From CBDFGQ01 sp965247295 (lineage in GTDB: Bacteria > Chloroflexota > Dehalococcoidia > Lucifugimonadales > JAGWBF01), in contig CBDFGQ010000008.1 in NCBI GenBank assembly GCA_965247295.1, forward strand, positions 744,001 through 808,000: DNA of 64,000 nucleotides, in the 5' to 3' direction. Below the pieces are notes generated by a model. The model made no database searches, was not told the DNA's origin, and saw only the letters and a list, made by a program, of their open reading frames with translations. Each line of letters starts with the position of its first letter. Position 1 is the first letter of the stretch. Both the position numbers and the translations under genes were made by a program. Positions 1 to 7,314 of the stretch are shown piece after piece.

Positions 1-2
1 TC

Positions 3-485
3 CCGGCAGTATTCATGGTAGGTATGGAGGAGGGCCTGCTGCCCCACGTCCGGTCCCTGGACACCCCGGAGGAGCTGGAAGAGGAACGAAGGCTCTGCTA
101 CGTGGGGATGACCAGGTGTAAGGAGTACCTGTATATGCTGAGGGCATTTCGCAGGGGGTTCACCAGGTACGGCGGCCCATCGCGGCCGTCCCGGTTCCTC
201 TACGAGATACCGGGGCACCTGGTCGCCGCTCCAGCCCAGGGGACGCACAGACGGTCCAGCTGGGCGGACTGGCAGCCCTCGGTGGAGAAAGAGGCGGCCG
301 CGCCCGAGCCCACCCTTCCCTCGCTAAAGACTGGGAACAAGGTACGCCACCCCACCTTTGGAGATGGCATGGTTATTAGCTGCATCCCGTCATCCAACGA
401 TTACGAGGTCACCATCGCCTTCGACACAGGCTCGGGGGTAAAGCGGCTTCTGCTGAGCTACGCCCACCTGGAGGTATTGGATTAG
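3..485 (+). CDS. pcrA: UvrD/PcrA-family DNA helicase, C-terminal part (5' end outside window)
   Basis: This is the C-terminal end of a superfamily 1 3'-5' DNA helicase that unwinds DNA in repair and replication restart. The open frame runs off the left edge. The visible part starts with the VGMEEGLLPH segment typical of PcrA/UvrD, followed by motif VI (EEERRLCYVGMTR), whose arginine contacts ATP. After a proline/alanine-rich linker, a C-terminal Tudor-like domain (from about residue 103 of the visible frame: GNKVRHPTFGDGMV) is the kind found in PcrA and binds partners such as RNA polymerase. The ATG at 15 is an internal methionine, not a start. PcrA is more likely than Rep because of the C-terminal domain. 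Family call is firm; the exact orthologue is not provable from the tail. Confidence 0.9.
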   Translation, partial: PAVFMVGMEEGLLPHVRSLDTPEELEEERRLCYVGMTRCKEYLYMLRAFRRGFTRYGGPSRPSRFLYEIPGHLVAAPAQGTHRRSSWADWQPSVEKEAAAPEPTLPSLKTGNKVRHPTFGDGMVISCIPSSNDYEVTIAFDTGSGVKRLLLSYAHLEVLD

Positions 486-557
486 CTAAATGTCACCTTG
501 ACACCTCCTTGGGCTGCCTGTAAACTCTTGGCGGTATGGCACCAGGGAGGTTCATAC

Positions 558-1016
558 ATGGCTGCCCAGCGTACCTACCTAACCGAGGAGATGCGCCAAA
601 AGGCCATCGGCCTTGAGAGCCAGCCCGCGACGCTGGATGTCGAAAAGGGCGGCATCAAGAGGTTCGCCGAGGCCGTTGGCGACCCCAATACCCTCTGGAA
701 CGATGAAGCTCAGGCCCGCAAGGGCCGGTACGGTGGCATCGTCGCTCCCCCTACGTTTCTCCGGTCGGTTAGGTTAGAGCGGCTCCAGCTCCCCTTCGAT
801 GTCCCATTTCAGCGGCTTCTGGACGGCGGAAGCGAGTGGGAGTATTTCGAGCCGGTCAGGGCCGGGGACCGCATCACGGCCGTATCGAGGATCGTCGATA
901 TTTCCGAGCGTTCCGGCCGGCTTGGCGCCATGCTCTTCACGGTGGTGGAGACGGCCTACACCAACCAGCTCAGCGAGCTGGTAGCCACCCAACGTAATAC
1001 GGGGATCCGCTACTAA
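558..1016 (+). CDS. FAS1-like/MaoC-type hotdog dehydratase subunit (HadA-like)
   Basis: A 152-residue single-hotdog protein resembling the N-terminal half of MaoC-type (R)-enoyl hydratases/dehydratases (FAS1-like dehydratase domain). The active-site loop reads AVGDPNTLWND, so the usual Asp is present but the catalytic His is replaced by Trp. By analogy with mycobacterial HadA/HadB and ChsH1/ChsH2 this would be the non-catalytic, substrate-binding partner of the next gene. The start was chosen at ATG 558 because AGGGAGG lies just upstream (544-550); an in-frame upstream start at 498 lacks such a site. It is followed by a catalytic MaoC protein and two SDRs, suggesting hydration and then oxidation of an acyl thioester. 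The substrate is unknown. Confidence 0.8.
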   Translation: MAAQRTYLTEEMRQKAIGLESQPATLDVEKGGIKRFAEAVGDPNTLWNDEAQARKGRYGGIVAPPTFLRSVRLERLQLPFDVPFQRLLDGGSEWEYFEPVRAGDRITAVSRIVDISERSGRLGAMLFTVVETAYTNQLSELVATQRNTGIRY

Positions 1017-1099
1017 ATCCGCTCGTCGACACAAGAATTGAAGGGCTTCGGGACGCACTCCGGTATCCAAGGTTCAACGCAGAAAAGGGGTCGAGAGGA

Positions 1100-1540
1100 A
1101 TGGGCAAGCCGCTCTTCTGGGAAGACGTCACCGAAGGCATGGAGATACCGCCGCTGATAAAGGTCCCAACTACGCGGCAGCTGGTCCAATACGCCGGCGC
1201 TTCGGGGGACTTCTACGAAATACATTATGACAAGGACTTCGCCCAGGGTACCGGGCTGGTCGGGCCCATACTCCACGGCGCCCTGAAGAACGCTTTCCTG
1301 GCCCAGCTTATCACCGACTGGATCGGGGAACTGGGCACCCTTACAAAGTTGTCGTGCCAGTACCGCGGCATGGACGTGCCGGGTGATACCCTGATCTGCA
1401 AAGGTACCGTGGAGAGGATGTACGTAGACGACGGCCGCCACATGGTGGACTGCCAGATATGGCTGGAGAATAGCGGCGGAGAGCGCACTACCCCCGGGTC
1501 GGCGACGTTCATCCTTCCTTCCAGCGGCCCCAGTGGCTGA
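1100..1540 (+). CDS. MaoC-like (R)-hydratase/dehydratase, catalytic subunit (HadB-like)
   Basis: A 146-residue hotdog-fold protein of the MaoC family, expected to hydrate or dehydrate enoyl/3-hydroxyacyl thioesters. The hydratase-2 signature is visible as SGDFYEIHYD, giving Asp37 and His42 as the likely catalytic dyad, and GPILHG forms the following helix turn. It pairs with the upstream FAS1-like protein, which has lost the His, so the two probably form an HadAB-type heterodimer. A weak Shine-Dalgarno (GAGAGGA) abuts the ATG. Two short-chain dehydrogenases follow, consistent with a partial beta-oxidation or fatty-acid-modification module. Confidence 0.82.
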   Translation: MGKPLFWEDVTEGMEIPPLIKVPTTRQLVQYAGASGDFYEIHYDKDFAQGTGLVGPILHGALKNAFLAQLITDWIGELGTLTKLSCQYRGMDVPGDTLICKGTVERMYVDDGRHMVDCQIWLENSGGERTTPGSATFILPSSGPSG

Positions 1541-1592
1541 CCGCCCTCATGCAACATGAACCTGACCCTGGCAATACGACAAGGAGAGTGGT

Positions 1593-2519
1593 ATGGCAGG
1601 GGTTCTAAACGATAAGGTAGCCATCGTGACGGGCTCCGGTAGGGGCATCGGCAAGGGCGTGGCGTTGCTCATGGCCGCCGAGGGAGCCAGGGTAGTCGTT
1701 GTAGACCCAGGCGTCAGCGTGGACGGCGCCGGCTTCGACCGCTCCCCCGCCGAACAGGTGGTCAATGAGATCACCGGCTCCGGCGGCACAGCAGTCCCCT
1801 GCTACGAATCCGTTGCCACCATGGAGGGCGGCGAGAACATCGTCAAGACCGCTCTGGACAGCTTCGGCAGGCTGGACATCGTGGTAACCTGCGCCGGCAT
1901 ACTGCGGGACCGGATGGTTTTCAACATGTCGGAGCAGGAGTGGGACGACGTCATCAGCGTCCACCTGAAGGGCACCTTCAGCGTGGTGAAGCACGCCTGC
2001 ATCGTGTTCCGCCAGCAGCGCTCCGGCAGGGTCATCACCTTCACTTCGGAGTCGGGACTGGTGGGCAACTCGGGTCAGGCCAACTACGGCGCCGCCAAGT
2101 CGGGTATAGCCGGGTTTACCAAGGTAGTAGCTCGGGACATGGGCAGGTATGGCGTCACGGCCAACTCCATCGCACCCCGTGCCCAGACCCGGATGATCGG
2201 CGACATACCGGCCAGTGCGGCGGAGATCAGGGACAGGAGCGGTGTGGCCAGCCTGTCGGGAGAAGAGGACCTCGGGAGCGCCGAGCCCGAAGACATAGCG
2301 CCCTTCGTGGCTTACCTGGCCAGCGACCATGCGTCCAACGTCAACGGCCAGACTTTCCTTGTTTACGGGGGAAATGTGGCCCTCATGTCCCAGCCCAGGC
2401 CACTGAAGTCCATCTACCAAGAGGGCGGGTGGCAGCCGGAGGAGCTGGCCGTGGCGGCTCGGGAATACCTCTCAAAGGGAATCTCCAATCCGGCCCCACC
2501 TCAGGCCCCACGACAGTGA
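1593..2519 (+). CDS. Short-chain dehydrogenase/reductase (3-hydroxyacyl-CoA dehydrogenase-like), copy 1
   Basis: A 308-residue classical SDR. The nucleotide-binding motif TGSGRGIGKG is near residues 13-22, the NAG-like element is CAGI near residue 101, and the active-site YxxxK is YGAAK near residue 165, with a Ser about 13 residues earlier. The extended insert after the dinucleotide site (VDPGVSVDGAGFDRSPAEQV) is like that of the dehydrogenase domain of type-4 17-beta-HSD/multifunctional enzymes acting on 3-hydroxyacyl-CoA, so that substrate class is inferred. AAGGAGAG (1579-1586) lies 6 bases upstream of the ATG. The gene is a tandem paralogue of the next one; the N-terminal two thirds are almost identical and the tails differ. 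Confidence 0.88.
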   Translation: MAGVLNDKVAIVTGSGRGIGKGVALLMAAEGARVVVVDPGVSVDGAGFDRSPAEQVVNEITGSGGTAVPCYESVATMEGGENIVKTALDSFGRLDIVVTCAGILRDRMVFNMSEQEWDDVISVHLKGTFSVVKHACIVFRQQRSGRVITFTSESGLVGNSGQANYGAAKSGIAGFTKVVARDMGRYGVTANSIAPRAQTRMIGDIPASAAEIRDRSGVASLSGEEDLGSAEPEDIAPFVAYLASDHASNVNGQTFLVYGGNVALMSQPRPLKSIYQEGGWQPEELAVAAREYLSKGISNPAPPQAPRQ

Positions 2520-2688
2520 CTAACGTCAGCTGTTGCCAGGTAACATGCCTATTGAGCGGCCGTCAAGGCTAGAGTGCAATGGGATACGGGATCGCTTCGG
2601 TCACACCTTGCGCTGCCGCCCTGGAGCCCACCAGGAAACTGAATATCCCCGGCGGCGGCGGTGAGAGTGGAAAAGGGGGACACTGAAC

Positions 2689-3615
2689 ATGGCGGGTCTG
2701 GTCAAGGACAAGGTAGCCATCGTGACGGGCTCCGGTAGGGGCATCGGCAGGGGCATCGCGTTGCTAATGGCCGCCGAGGGAGCCAGGGTGGTGGTGGTGG
2801 ACCCAGGCGTCAGCGTCGACGGCGCCGGCTTCGATCGCTCCCCCGCCGAACAGGTGGTCAAGGAGATCACCAGCTCCGGCGGCACCGCCGTCCCCTGCTA
2901 CGAATCCGTCGCCACCATGGAGGGCGGCGAGAAGATAGTCAAGACCGCCCTGGACAGCTTCGGCAGGCTGGACATCGTGGTAACCTGCGCCGGCATACTA
3001 CGGGACCGGATGGTTTTCAACATGTCGGAGCAGGAGTGGGACGACGTCATCAGCGTCCACCTGAAGGGTACCTTTAATGTGGTGAAGCACGCCTGCATCC
3101 TGTTTCGCCAGCAGCGCTCCGGCAGGGTAGTCACCTTCACCTCCACCTCGGGCCTGTACGGCAACTCGGGGCAGGCCAACTACGGCGCGGCTAAGGACGG
3201 CATCGCCGGCTTTACCCGGGTGGTAGCCCGGGACATGGGTAGGTATGGCGTTACGGCCAATTCTATCTCCCCAAGTGCGGCGACGCGGATGACGGTCAGC
3301 GTGCCCACCGAATCCAGGGACCTACGGGCCCAGCGGGGCATAACTGGAGCGGGAGGGGACGCCACCGAGGGTGTCCGGGGTGAGCCCGAGGACCTGGCCC
3401 CCTTTACCGTATGGCTCGCCTCGGACCAGGCCGCCCACGTCAATGGCCACGTCTTTCACGTGACCGGTGGCCTGGTGAGCCTGCTGAACGAGCCGGAGCC
3501 AGTAAAGGTTATCCACAAGGACGGGCGGTGGACGGTTGAGGAACTGATCCGGGTATTCCCCGCCACCCTGGGCATGGAGCTGCCCAATCCCGCTCCACCC
3601 CCGCCTCCACCGTAG
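2689..3615 (+). CDS. Short-chain dehydrogenase/reductase, tandem copy 2
   Basis: A second 308-residue SDR with the same architecture: TGSGRGIGRG cofactor motif, CAGI, and YGAAK catalytic motif. Over about the first 190 residues it differs from copy 1 at few positions and long stretches of DNA are identical; after the NSIS/NSIA segment the proteins diverge and end in different tails (this one in a proline run). The divergent part forms the substrate lid in SDRs, so the copies probably share cofactor and fold but act on different substrates. It starts at ATG 2689 after AAAAGGGGG. It ends convergently against the GNAT gene with only 26 bases between them. Confidence 0.88.
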   Translation: MAGLVKDKVAIVTGSGRGIGRGIALLMAAEGARVVVVDPGVSVDGAGFDRSPAEQVVKEITSSGGTAVPCYESVATMEGGEKIVKTALDSFGRLDIVVTCAGILRDRMVFNMSEQEWDDVISVHLKGTFNVVKHACILFRQQRSGRVVTFTSTSGLYGNSGQANYGAAKDGIAGFTRVVARDMGRYGVTANSISPSAATRMTVSVPTESRDLRAQRGITGAGGDATEGVRGEPEDLAPFTVWLASDQAAHVNGHVFHVTGGLVSLLNEPEPVKVIHKDGRWTVEELIRVFPATLGMELPNPAPPPPPP

Positions 3616-3641
3616 GGCAGCCGACGGTTGTGGCCGACTGA

Positions 3642-4211
3642 CTACGCCGCGGTGGTTCGGATGCCGCCGTCTCTTGACGCCAGCTTCTCCTGCCGTATCT
3701 CAAGCCAGCGGTCCTGCATAATTTCCATCAGCAAGAAGTCATGCCCGCTACGCCGGACCTGCCGTACTGGAACGAACCCGCACTTGTCGAAAGCCCGCTG
3801 GGCCCGCACGTTCCATTCAAGCGTGTGGAGGTAGAGGCGCCTCAAGGAGGAGTTGGTAAAGAGGTGGTCCATCATAGTGACAAGGGCATCGTAGCCATAC
3901 CCACGACTCCAGTAGTCCCTATCGCCGATGACGATTCCCACTTCCGCCTGCTGGTTTACCGAATCAAGATCGTAGTACATGCAGTTGCCTATGTATTTGC
4001 CGTCGTTAGTGTCTATGCCGAAGCGCCCCGACGAGGGCGTGGGATAGCGAAGCTGGTCCGTGAACAGCCTGAGGAACTCCTCGAACTTCATCTTCAGCGG
4101 AAAGGCCGCGTCCAGCCGGCAGATCTCTTCGTCGGAACGCCATAGGTAGTCGTTCCAGGCGTCTTCCGCCTGTTTCTCCCTGAGGACAACCTTTCCGCCA
4201 CTGAGTTCCAC
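3642..4211 (-). CDS. GNAT-family N-acetyltransferase (RimJ/RimL type)
   Basis: A 189-residue acetyltransferase of the RimJ/RimL-like GNAT class, expected to transfer acetyl from acetyl-CoA to an amine, possibly a protein N-terminus or small molecule. The acetyl-CoA loop is visible as the GYGYDAL segment after IVIGDRDYWSRG, followed by the beta-5/alpha-4 region LYLHTLEWNVRAQRAFDKCGF, a standard GNAT signature. The start is GTG at 4211, with GAGGGG five bases upstream. It is convergent with the SDR pair and probably transcribed alone or after the NUDIX gene, 73 bases upstream. The substrate cannot be told from sequence. Confidence 0.85.
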   Translation of the reverse strand: MELSGGKVVLREKQAEDAWNDYLWRSDEEICRLDAAFPLKMKFEEFLRLFTDQLRYPTPSSGRFGIDTNDGKYIGNCMYYDLDSVNQQAEVGIVIGDRDYWSRGYGYDALVTMMDHLFTNSSLRRLYLHTLEWNVRAQRAFDKCGFVPVRQVRRSGHDFLLMEIMQDRWLEIRQEKLASRDGGIRTTAA

Positions 4212-4284
4212 GTCATCCCCTCCCCAAACTGGAGCCAGTCACGACAATTAGAACCGCTTTCGGGCTATACATGCTGATCCATCT

Positions 4285-4761
4285 TCAGGAAGGTTTCCCG
4301 TCCCTGATCATTGCCAAGGCCTTCTCCAGGACGTTGGCTTCGTTGGCGTATGAAAGGCGCCTGAGGGCCTCCTCCTCAGAGGAGAACCATCTGACTTCGT
4401 CGAACTCGGGATCATGGCGGTCCGTGGAGCCACCCTTGTGGGTCATCAAGTAGAAGTGCACCGTTTTATTGTAACGGACTCCGTTGACGGGCCCGACGAA
4501 CCAGTAGTTTATGTTGCCCAAGGGCGCCTCTATGGCCACATCAAGGCCAGTTTCTTCGCGCACTTCCCTCAGGGCCGTCTCCTCCAGGCTCTCTCCTTTG
4601 TCAGGGGTGCCTTTAGGCAGGCTCCAACGCAGCGGTTCCCTGCGCCCGCACAGTACCGTCTCCGTCCTCCCGTCCACTACCTTGTAAACTACCCCTCCCG
4701 CCGACACCAGGCGTTCGACCCTAGGCCTTAACCCTCGACCCTTTGAGGCTCCCTTCGCCAT
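4285..4761 (-). CDS. NUDIX hydrolase
   Basis: A NUDIX-fold pyrophosphohydrolase of about 158 residues. The Nudix box G-x5-E-x7-REVREETG is complete (about G51, E57, R65-E66, E69-E70, G72), so the Mg-binding helix is intact. The lysine-arginine-rich N-terminus followed by RLVSAGGVVYK resembles Ap4A/MutT-like enzymes. ATG 4761 is preferred: the longer frame to GTG 4806 has no ribosome-binding site and adds residues without homology-like character. The substrate (diadenosine polyphosphate, oxidised nucleotide or other) is not determinable. Confidence 0.85.
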   Translation of the reverse strand: MAKGASKGRGLRPRVERLVSAGGVVYKVVDGRTETVLCGRREPLRWSLPKGTPDKGESLEETALREVREETGLDVAIEAPLGNINYWFVGPVNGVRYNKTVHFYLMTHKGGSTDRHDPEFDEVRWFSSEEEALRRLSYANEANVLEKALAMIRDGKPS

Positions 4762-4806
4762 TCTAACCCGCGTCTCGCCTGCGATGCTCCGCCCCGGCCA
4801 GCTCAC

Positions 4807-5154
4807 AATTCGTCAAGTCGTGACCAACGAGGATACCGACCGGTCCATGTCTATAGTAGATTGAAGGCATGTTCGCAGGCCCCTTGAATGCAGTAGACCA
4901 AATCTGCGTTCCCGTGTAATTCTACGTCCCCTCTTAATAGTCCGTCAAGGCAGTGGGGCCCACTCCACGAGTCCCGATTGACAACGAACGACACTGCCGG
5001 TAACATACCAGCGACGCCAGCCCGGACTATCTGACACTAGCCCGCCTGTGGTGCGTTACACACGAGACGGCCGAGGCTTGGCTGGGGGTTGGTTCGGTCG
5101 GTAGCCGTTACACGGGTCTCATATTTCAGCCGATCGCCGGCAGGAGGCTCCCAG
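4807..5154. other. Intergenic region between NUDIX and alpha/beta hydrolase genes
   Basis: About 350 bases without a convincing gene. It holds a good sigma70-type promoter match (4978-5006, listed separately), a 13-base palindromic run AGTGGGGCCCACT at 4952-4964, and the AGGAGG (5142-5147) that favours the TTG 5155 start of the next gene. I see no tRNA fold. Confidence 0.6.
4978..5006 (+). promoter_or_regulatory. Putative sigma70 promoter for alpha/beta hydrolase
   Basis: TTGACA at 4978-4983, a 17-base spacer and TAACAT at 5001-5006 form a near-consensus -35/-10 pair upstream of the hydrolase gene. By-eye call. Confidence 0.45.
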
Positions 5155-6057
5155 TTGGGCCTTGAGAACGAAGGCCTTCCCCTTTTCGAAGCGGCCAGGG
5201 CCGTGGGCATCTCCTTCAGTCGGGAGGCAGAGCCCCAGGACGGGGAGCTGACAGCCAACGGCCTGCGGTTTCACTATCTCGACTGGGGCAACCCGGGAAA
5301 GACGGCTATTCTCCTTCTGCACGGGGCCCTGCAGCAAGCCCACAGCTGGGACTTTGTGGCACTGTCGCTGTGCGGTGACTACCGCGTGCTGGCCCTGGAC
5401 GCAAGGGGCCACGGAGACAGTCAGTGGGCACCCGATGGCGACTACTCCCTGGACGCCCACCAGGGGGACCTGGACGGCATCGTGGATGGTCTGGGTCTGG
5501 AACAGCTCATCCTCGTGGGTCACTCCATGGGCGGACGAAACGCCTACGTGTTCGCCTCGCGTCACCCTGACATGGTAAAGGGACTGGCGATCGTGGACAC
5601 CGGCCCCCAGGTACGGCCCCAAGGACAAGGGCGCATCCAGCGTTTTCGCGAGCTACCCGACGAGCTGGACTCTTACCATGAGTTTGCCTCCAGGGTACAG
5701 GAGTACACGGGCCGGCCGCGGAAGCAGATACTGGGCGCCTTGAAATACATTATCCGGCAGCGTCCCGACGGCAAATGGACCTGGAAGTACGACAAGCTGC
5801 TGCGGTCCCCCGACTATATCCCTGCAAGCTGGCCGACGGAGAGACTCTGGGAGTGCCTGGCGGATATCCGGTGCCCTACCCTCATCGTCCGGGGAAGCGA
5901 GAGCGACCTGTTCGACGAGGAGGTGATGACGAGGATGCTCCAGCTAATACCGGGAAGCGCCTCGGCAACCGTCCCCAGGGCCGGACACCTGGTTCCAGGC
6001 GACAACCCCGTCGATTTCGTGAAGGCGCTGCGGACCCTGCTGGACAGGGTGCCTTGA
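5155..6057 (+). CDS. Alpha/beta-fold hydrolase
   Basis: A roughly 300-residue alpha/beta hydrolase. With numbering from TTG 5155, the oxyanion-hole motif LLHGA is near residues 55-59, the nucleophile elbow GHSMGG puts Ser at 124, an acidic candidate lies in GSESDLFDEE, and the catalytic His is in AGHLVPGDNP near 278. The best start is TTG 5155, which has AGGAGG seven bases upstream; a frame open to TTG 5089 exists but has no such site. The gene stands alone on the plus strand. Candidate substrates include esters, epoxides or C-C bonds of diketones (MhpC-like); the sequence does not discriminate. Confidence 0.85.
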   Translation: MGLENEGLPLFEAARAVGISFSREAEPQDGELTANGLRFHYLDWGNPGKTAILLLHGALQQAHSWDFVALSLCGDYRVLALDARGHGDSQWAPDGDYSLDAHQGDLDGIVDGLGLEQLILVGHSMGGRNAYVFASRHPDMVKGLAIVDTGPQVRPQGQGRIQRFRELPDELDSYHEFASRVQEYTGRPRKQILGALKYIIRQRPDGKWTWKYDKLLRSPDYIPASWPTERLWECLADIRCPTLIVRGSESDLFDEEVMTRMLQLIPGSASATVPRAGHLVPGDNPVDFVKALRTLLDRVP

Positions 6058-6082
6058 ACGGGCGTTGGGGACTAATGTGGTA

Positions 6083-6221
6083 TGTCATTCTGAAGCCGGC
6101 GCAGGAGGGTGAAGCATCCGGATCTATCGGGGATTAGGACCTCCGTGAGACCTCCCCTCCAGACGCTTCGCGGAGATTATCCTGAGCGAGACGTAGATTC
6201 TTCACTTCGTTCAGAATGACA
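6083..6221. repeat. Dispersed hairpin repeat, copy 1 (139 bp)
   Basis: The element begins TGTCATTCTGA (6083-6093) and ends with its exact reverse complement TCAGAATGACA (6211-6221). The right arm includes GATTCTTCACTTCGTTCAGAA, matching the inner arm of the copy at 53668-53755. The middle is unlike other copies. It occupies the space between two convergent genes. Confidence 0.75.
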
Positions 6222-6288
6222 AGAGCGAAGGGCTCAGAGCCTGCCCAGAGTATATCGAAGGGGTGACGTGGGACACATGCACATCGTA

Positions 6289-6963
6289 TTAGCTGCGTAC
6301 CAGCACCGTCTCCGCTACTTCGGTACCCAGGACCACCGCTTCCTCGTTTAGCAGAATGGTTATGGTGCCTTTGAAGGGCGCCAGCTCCTGTACGCTGAGC
6401 TCTGCCCCAGGCTTCAGACCGCTGATGTCGAAGAACTCCAGCAGCCGGGGGTCCTCTTCAGGCACCCGCTCCACCACCGTGGACTCCCCCACCCGGGTCT
6501 GGATGAGGGTCTTCATGGGAGGCGGGTTGAGGTCGCTGCTGTAGCCGGGTATGGGATGCCCGAAGGGATTGGTCTTGGGATATCCCAGGGCTTTGGCAAG
6601 CTTGGTCTCCACGTATGGGGAGATTGCATGCTCCAGGCGGTGGGCTTCGGTATGGGCCCTATGCCACTCCACCCCAAGCAACTCCGTCAGCATACGTTCG
6701 GCCAGCCTGTGCCGCCGCACAACCGACTCCCCCAGGTCGTTGCCCTTGGATGTGAATTTGACCTCCTTGTTGTCGCCCACCTCGATCATGCCCTGCTTGG
6801 TAAGACGCTTGAGGGTTCCCACCACCGTGGCGACCGATACGTCCATGACCTCCGCCAGACGCGTCGGGAAAATCCTCTCCTCGCGCTCATTGAGCTTGTA
6901 GATAGCCTGCAGGTAGTTCTCGACCACCGCGCTGACCTCCGGCTTTGGCTCCCCTAATAACAT
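6289..6963 (-). CDS. DtxR/MntR-family metal-dependent transcriptional repressor
   Basis: A 224-residue repressor with the three-part layout of DtxR/IdeR: an N-terminal winged helix (about residues 8-70, with VSVATVVGTLKRLTKQGMI as recognition helix and wing), a metal-binding dimerisation domain (VVRRHRLAERMLTELLGVEW ... AHRLEHAISPYVE, carrying the usual His/Glu ligands), and a C-terminal FeoA/SH3-like domain (ELSVQELAPFKGTITILL). It should repress when loaded with Fe(II) or Mn(II). It is divergent from a ferric ABC importer and a perfect 14-base palindrome lies 30 bases upstream of its ATG, so control of both itself and the importer is inferred. Confidence 0.9.
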   Translation of the reverse strand: MLLGEPKPEVSAVVENYLQAIYKLNEREERIFPTRLAEVMDVSVATVVGTLKRLTKQGMIEVGDNKEVKFTSKGNDLGESVVRRHRLAERMLTELLGVEWHRAHTEAHRLEHAISPYVETKLAKALGYPKTNPFGHPIPGYSSDLNPPPMKTLIQTRVGESTVVERVPEEDPRLLEFFDISGLKPGAELSVQELAPFKGTITILLNEEAVVLGTEVAETVLVRS

Positions 6964-6992
6964 GGCTGGTTAATGCCCCCTAACGTTGGTAT

Positions 6993-7006
6993 TTAGCATA
7001 TGCTAA
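6993..7006. promoter_or_regulatory. Palindromic operator candidate for the DtxR/MntR-type repressor
   Basis: TTAGCATATGCTAA is a perfect 14-base palindrome, 30 bases upstream of the repressor ATG. Its TTAG/CTAA ends recall DtxR/IdeR-type operators. Autoregulation is inferred. Confidence 0.55.
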
Positions 7007-7189
7007 CCGTAATCGATATACTTGCTAGGTTTCTACACGTCTAATGCTCTTCGTCGCCTCATATTATATCGCTGCTTCCTGCTTTTACGCAACTTGTGGC
7101 CGTGGCCTCCAGCATGAAGATTATGCCGCATTGTCACATTTTCTAGCCTGACCGCAATAGGTTGTGTATATTAATTTCTGTATTATGCA

Positions 7190-7218
7190 TTGACATATTC
7201 CAGAGGTTAATATACAAT
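7190..7218 (+). promoter_or_regulatory. Putative sigma70 promoter of the ferric ABC importer
   Basis: TTGACA (7190-7195), a 17-base spacer and TACAAT (7213-7218) closely match a housekeeping promoter. Transcription would start near 7225, leaving an untranslated leader of about 90 bases. The half-palindrome TTAATATACAA overlaps the -10 box. Confidence 0.6.
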
Positions 7219-7314
7219 CAATGCCTGACTTTCCCCAGGCAAAAGCGTCTTTCCAGGTATGGCTAAGGGCCTATCACAGGTCACGGTTATTTACTAGTAG
7301 ACGTCACGTTGAGG

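Larger units (their letters stand above)
6964..7314. other. Divergent intergenic regulatory region of the iron module
   Basis: About 350 AT-richer bases between the repressor and the ABC importer. It contains the palindrome at 6993-7006, a strong promoter at 7190-7218, and imperfect inverted arms TTGTGTATATTAA (7162-7174) and TTAATATACAA (7207-7217), the second overlapping the -10 box. A frame open from 7221 is not a gene. Confidence 0.6.

Noticed and set aside
4952..4964. Palindrome AGTGGGGCCCACT as an operator
   Set aside because: GC-rich short palindromes are expected by chance in this genome and no regulator is adjacent.
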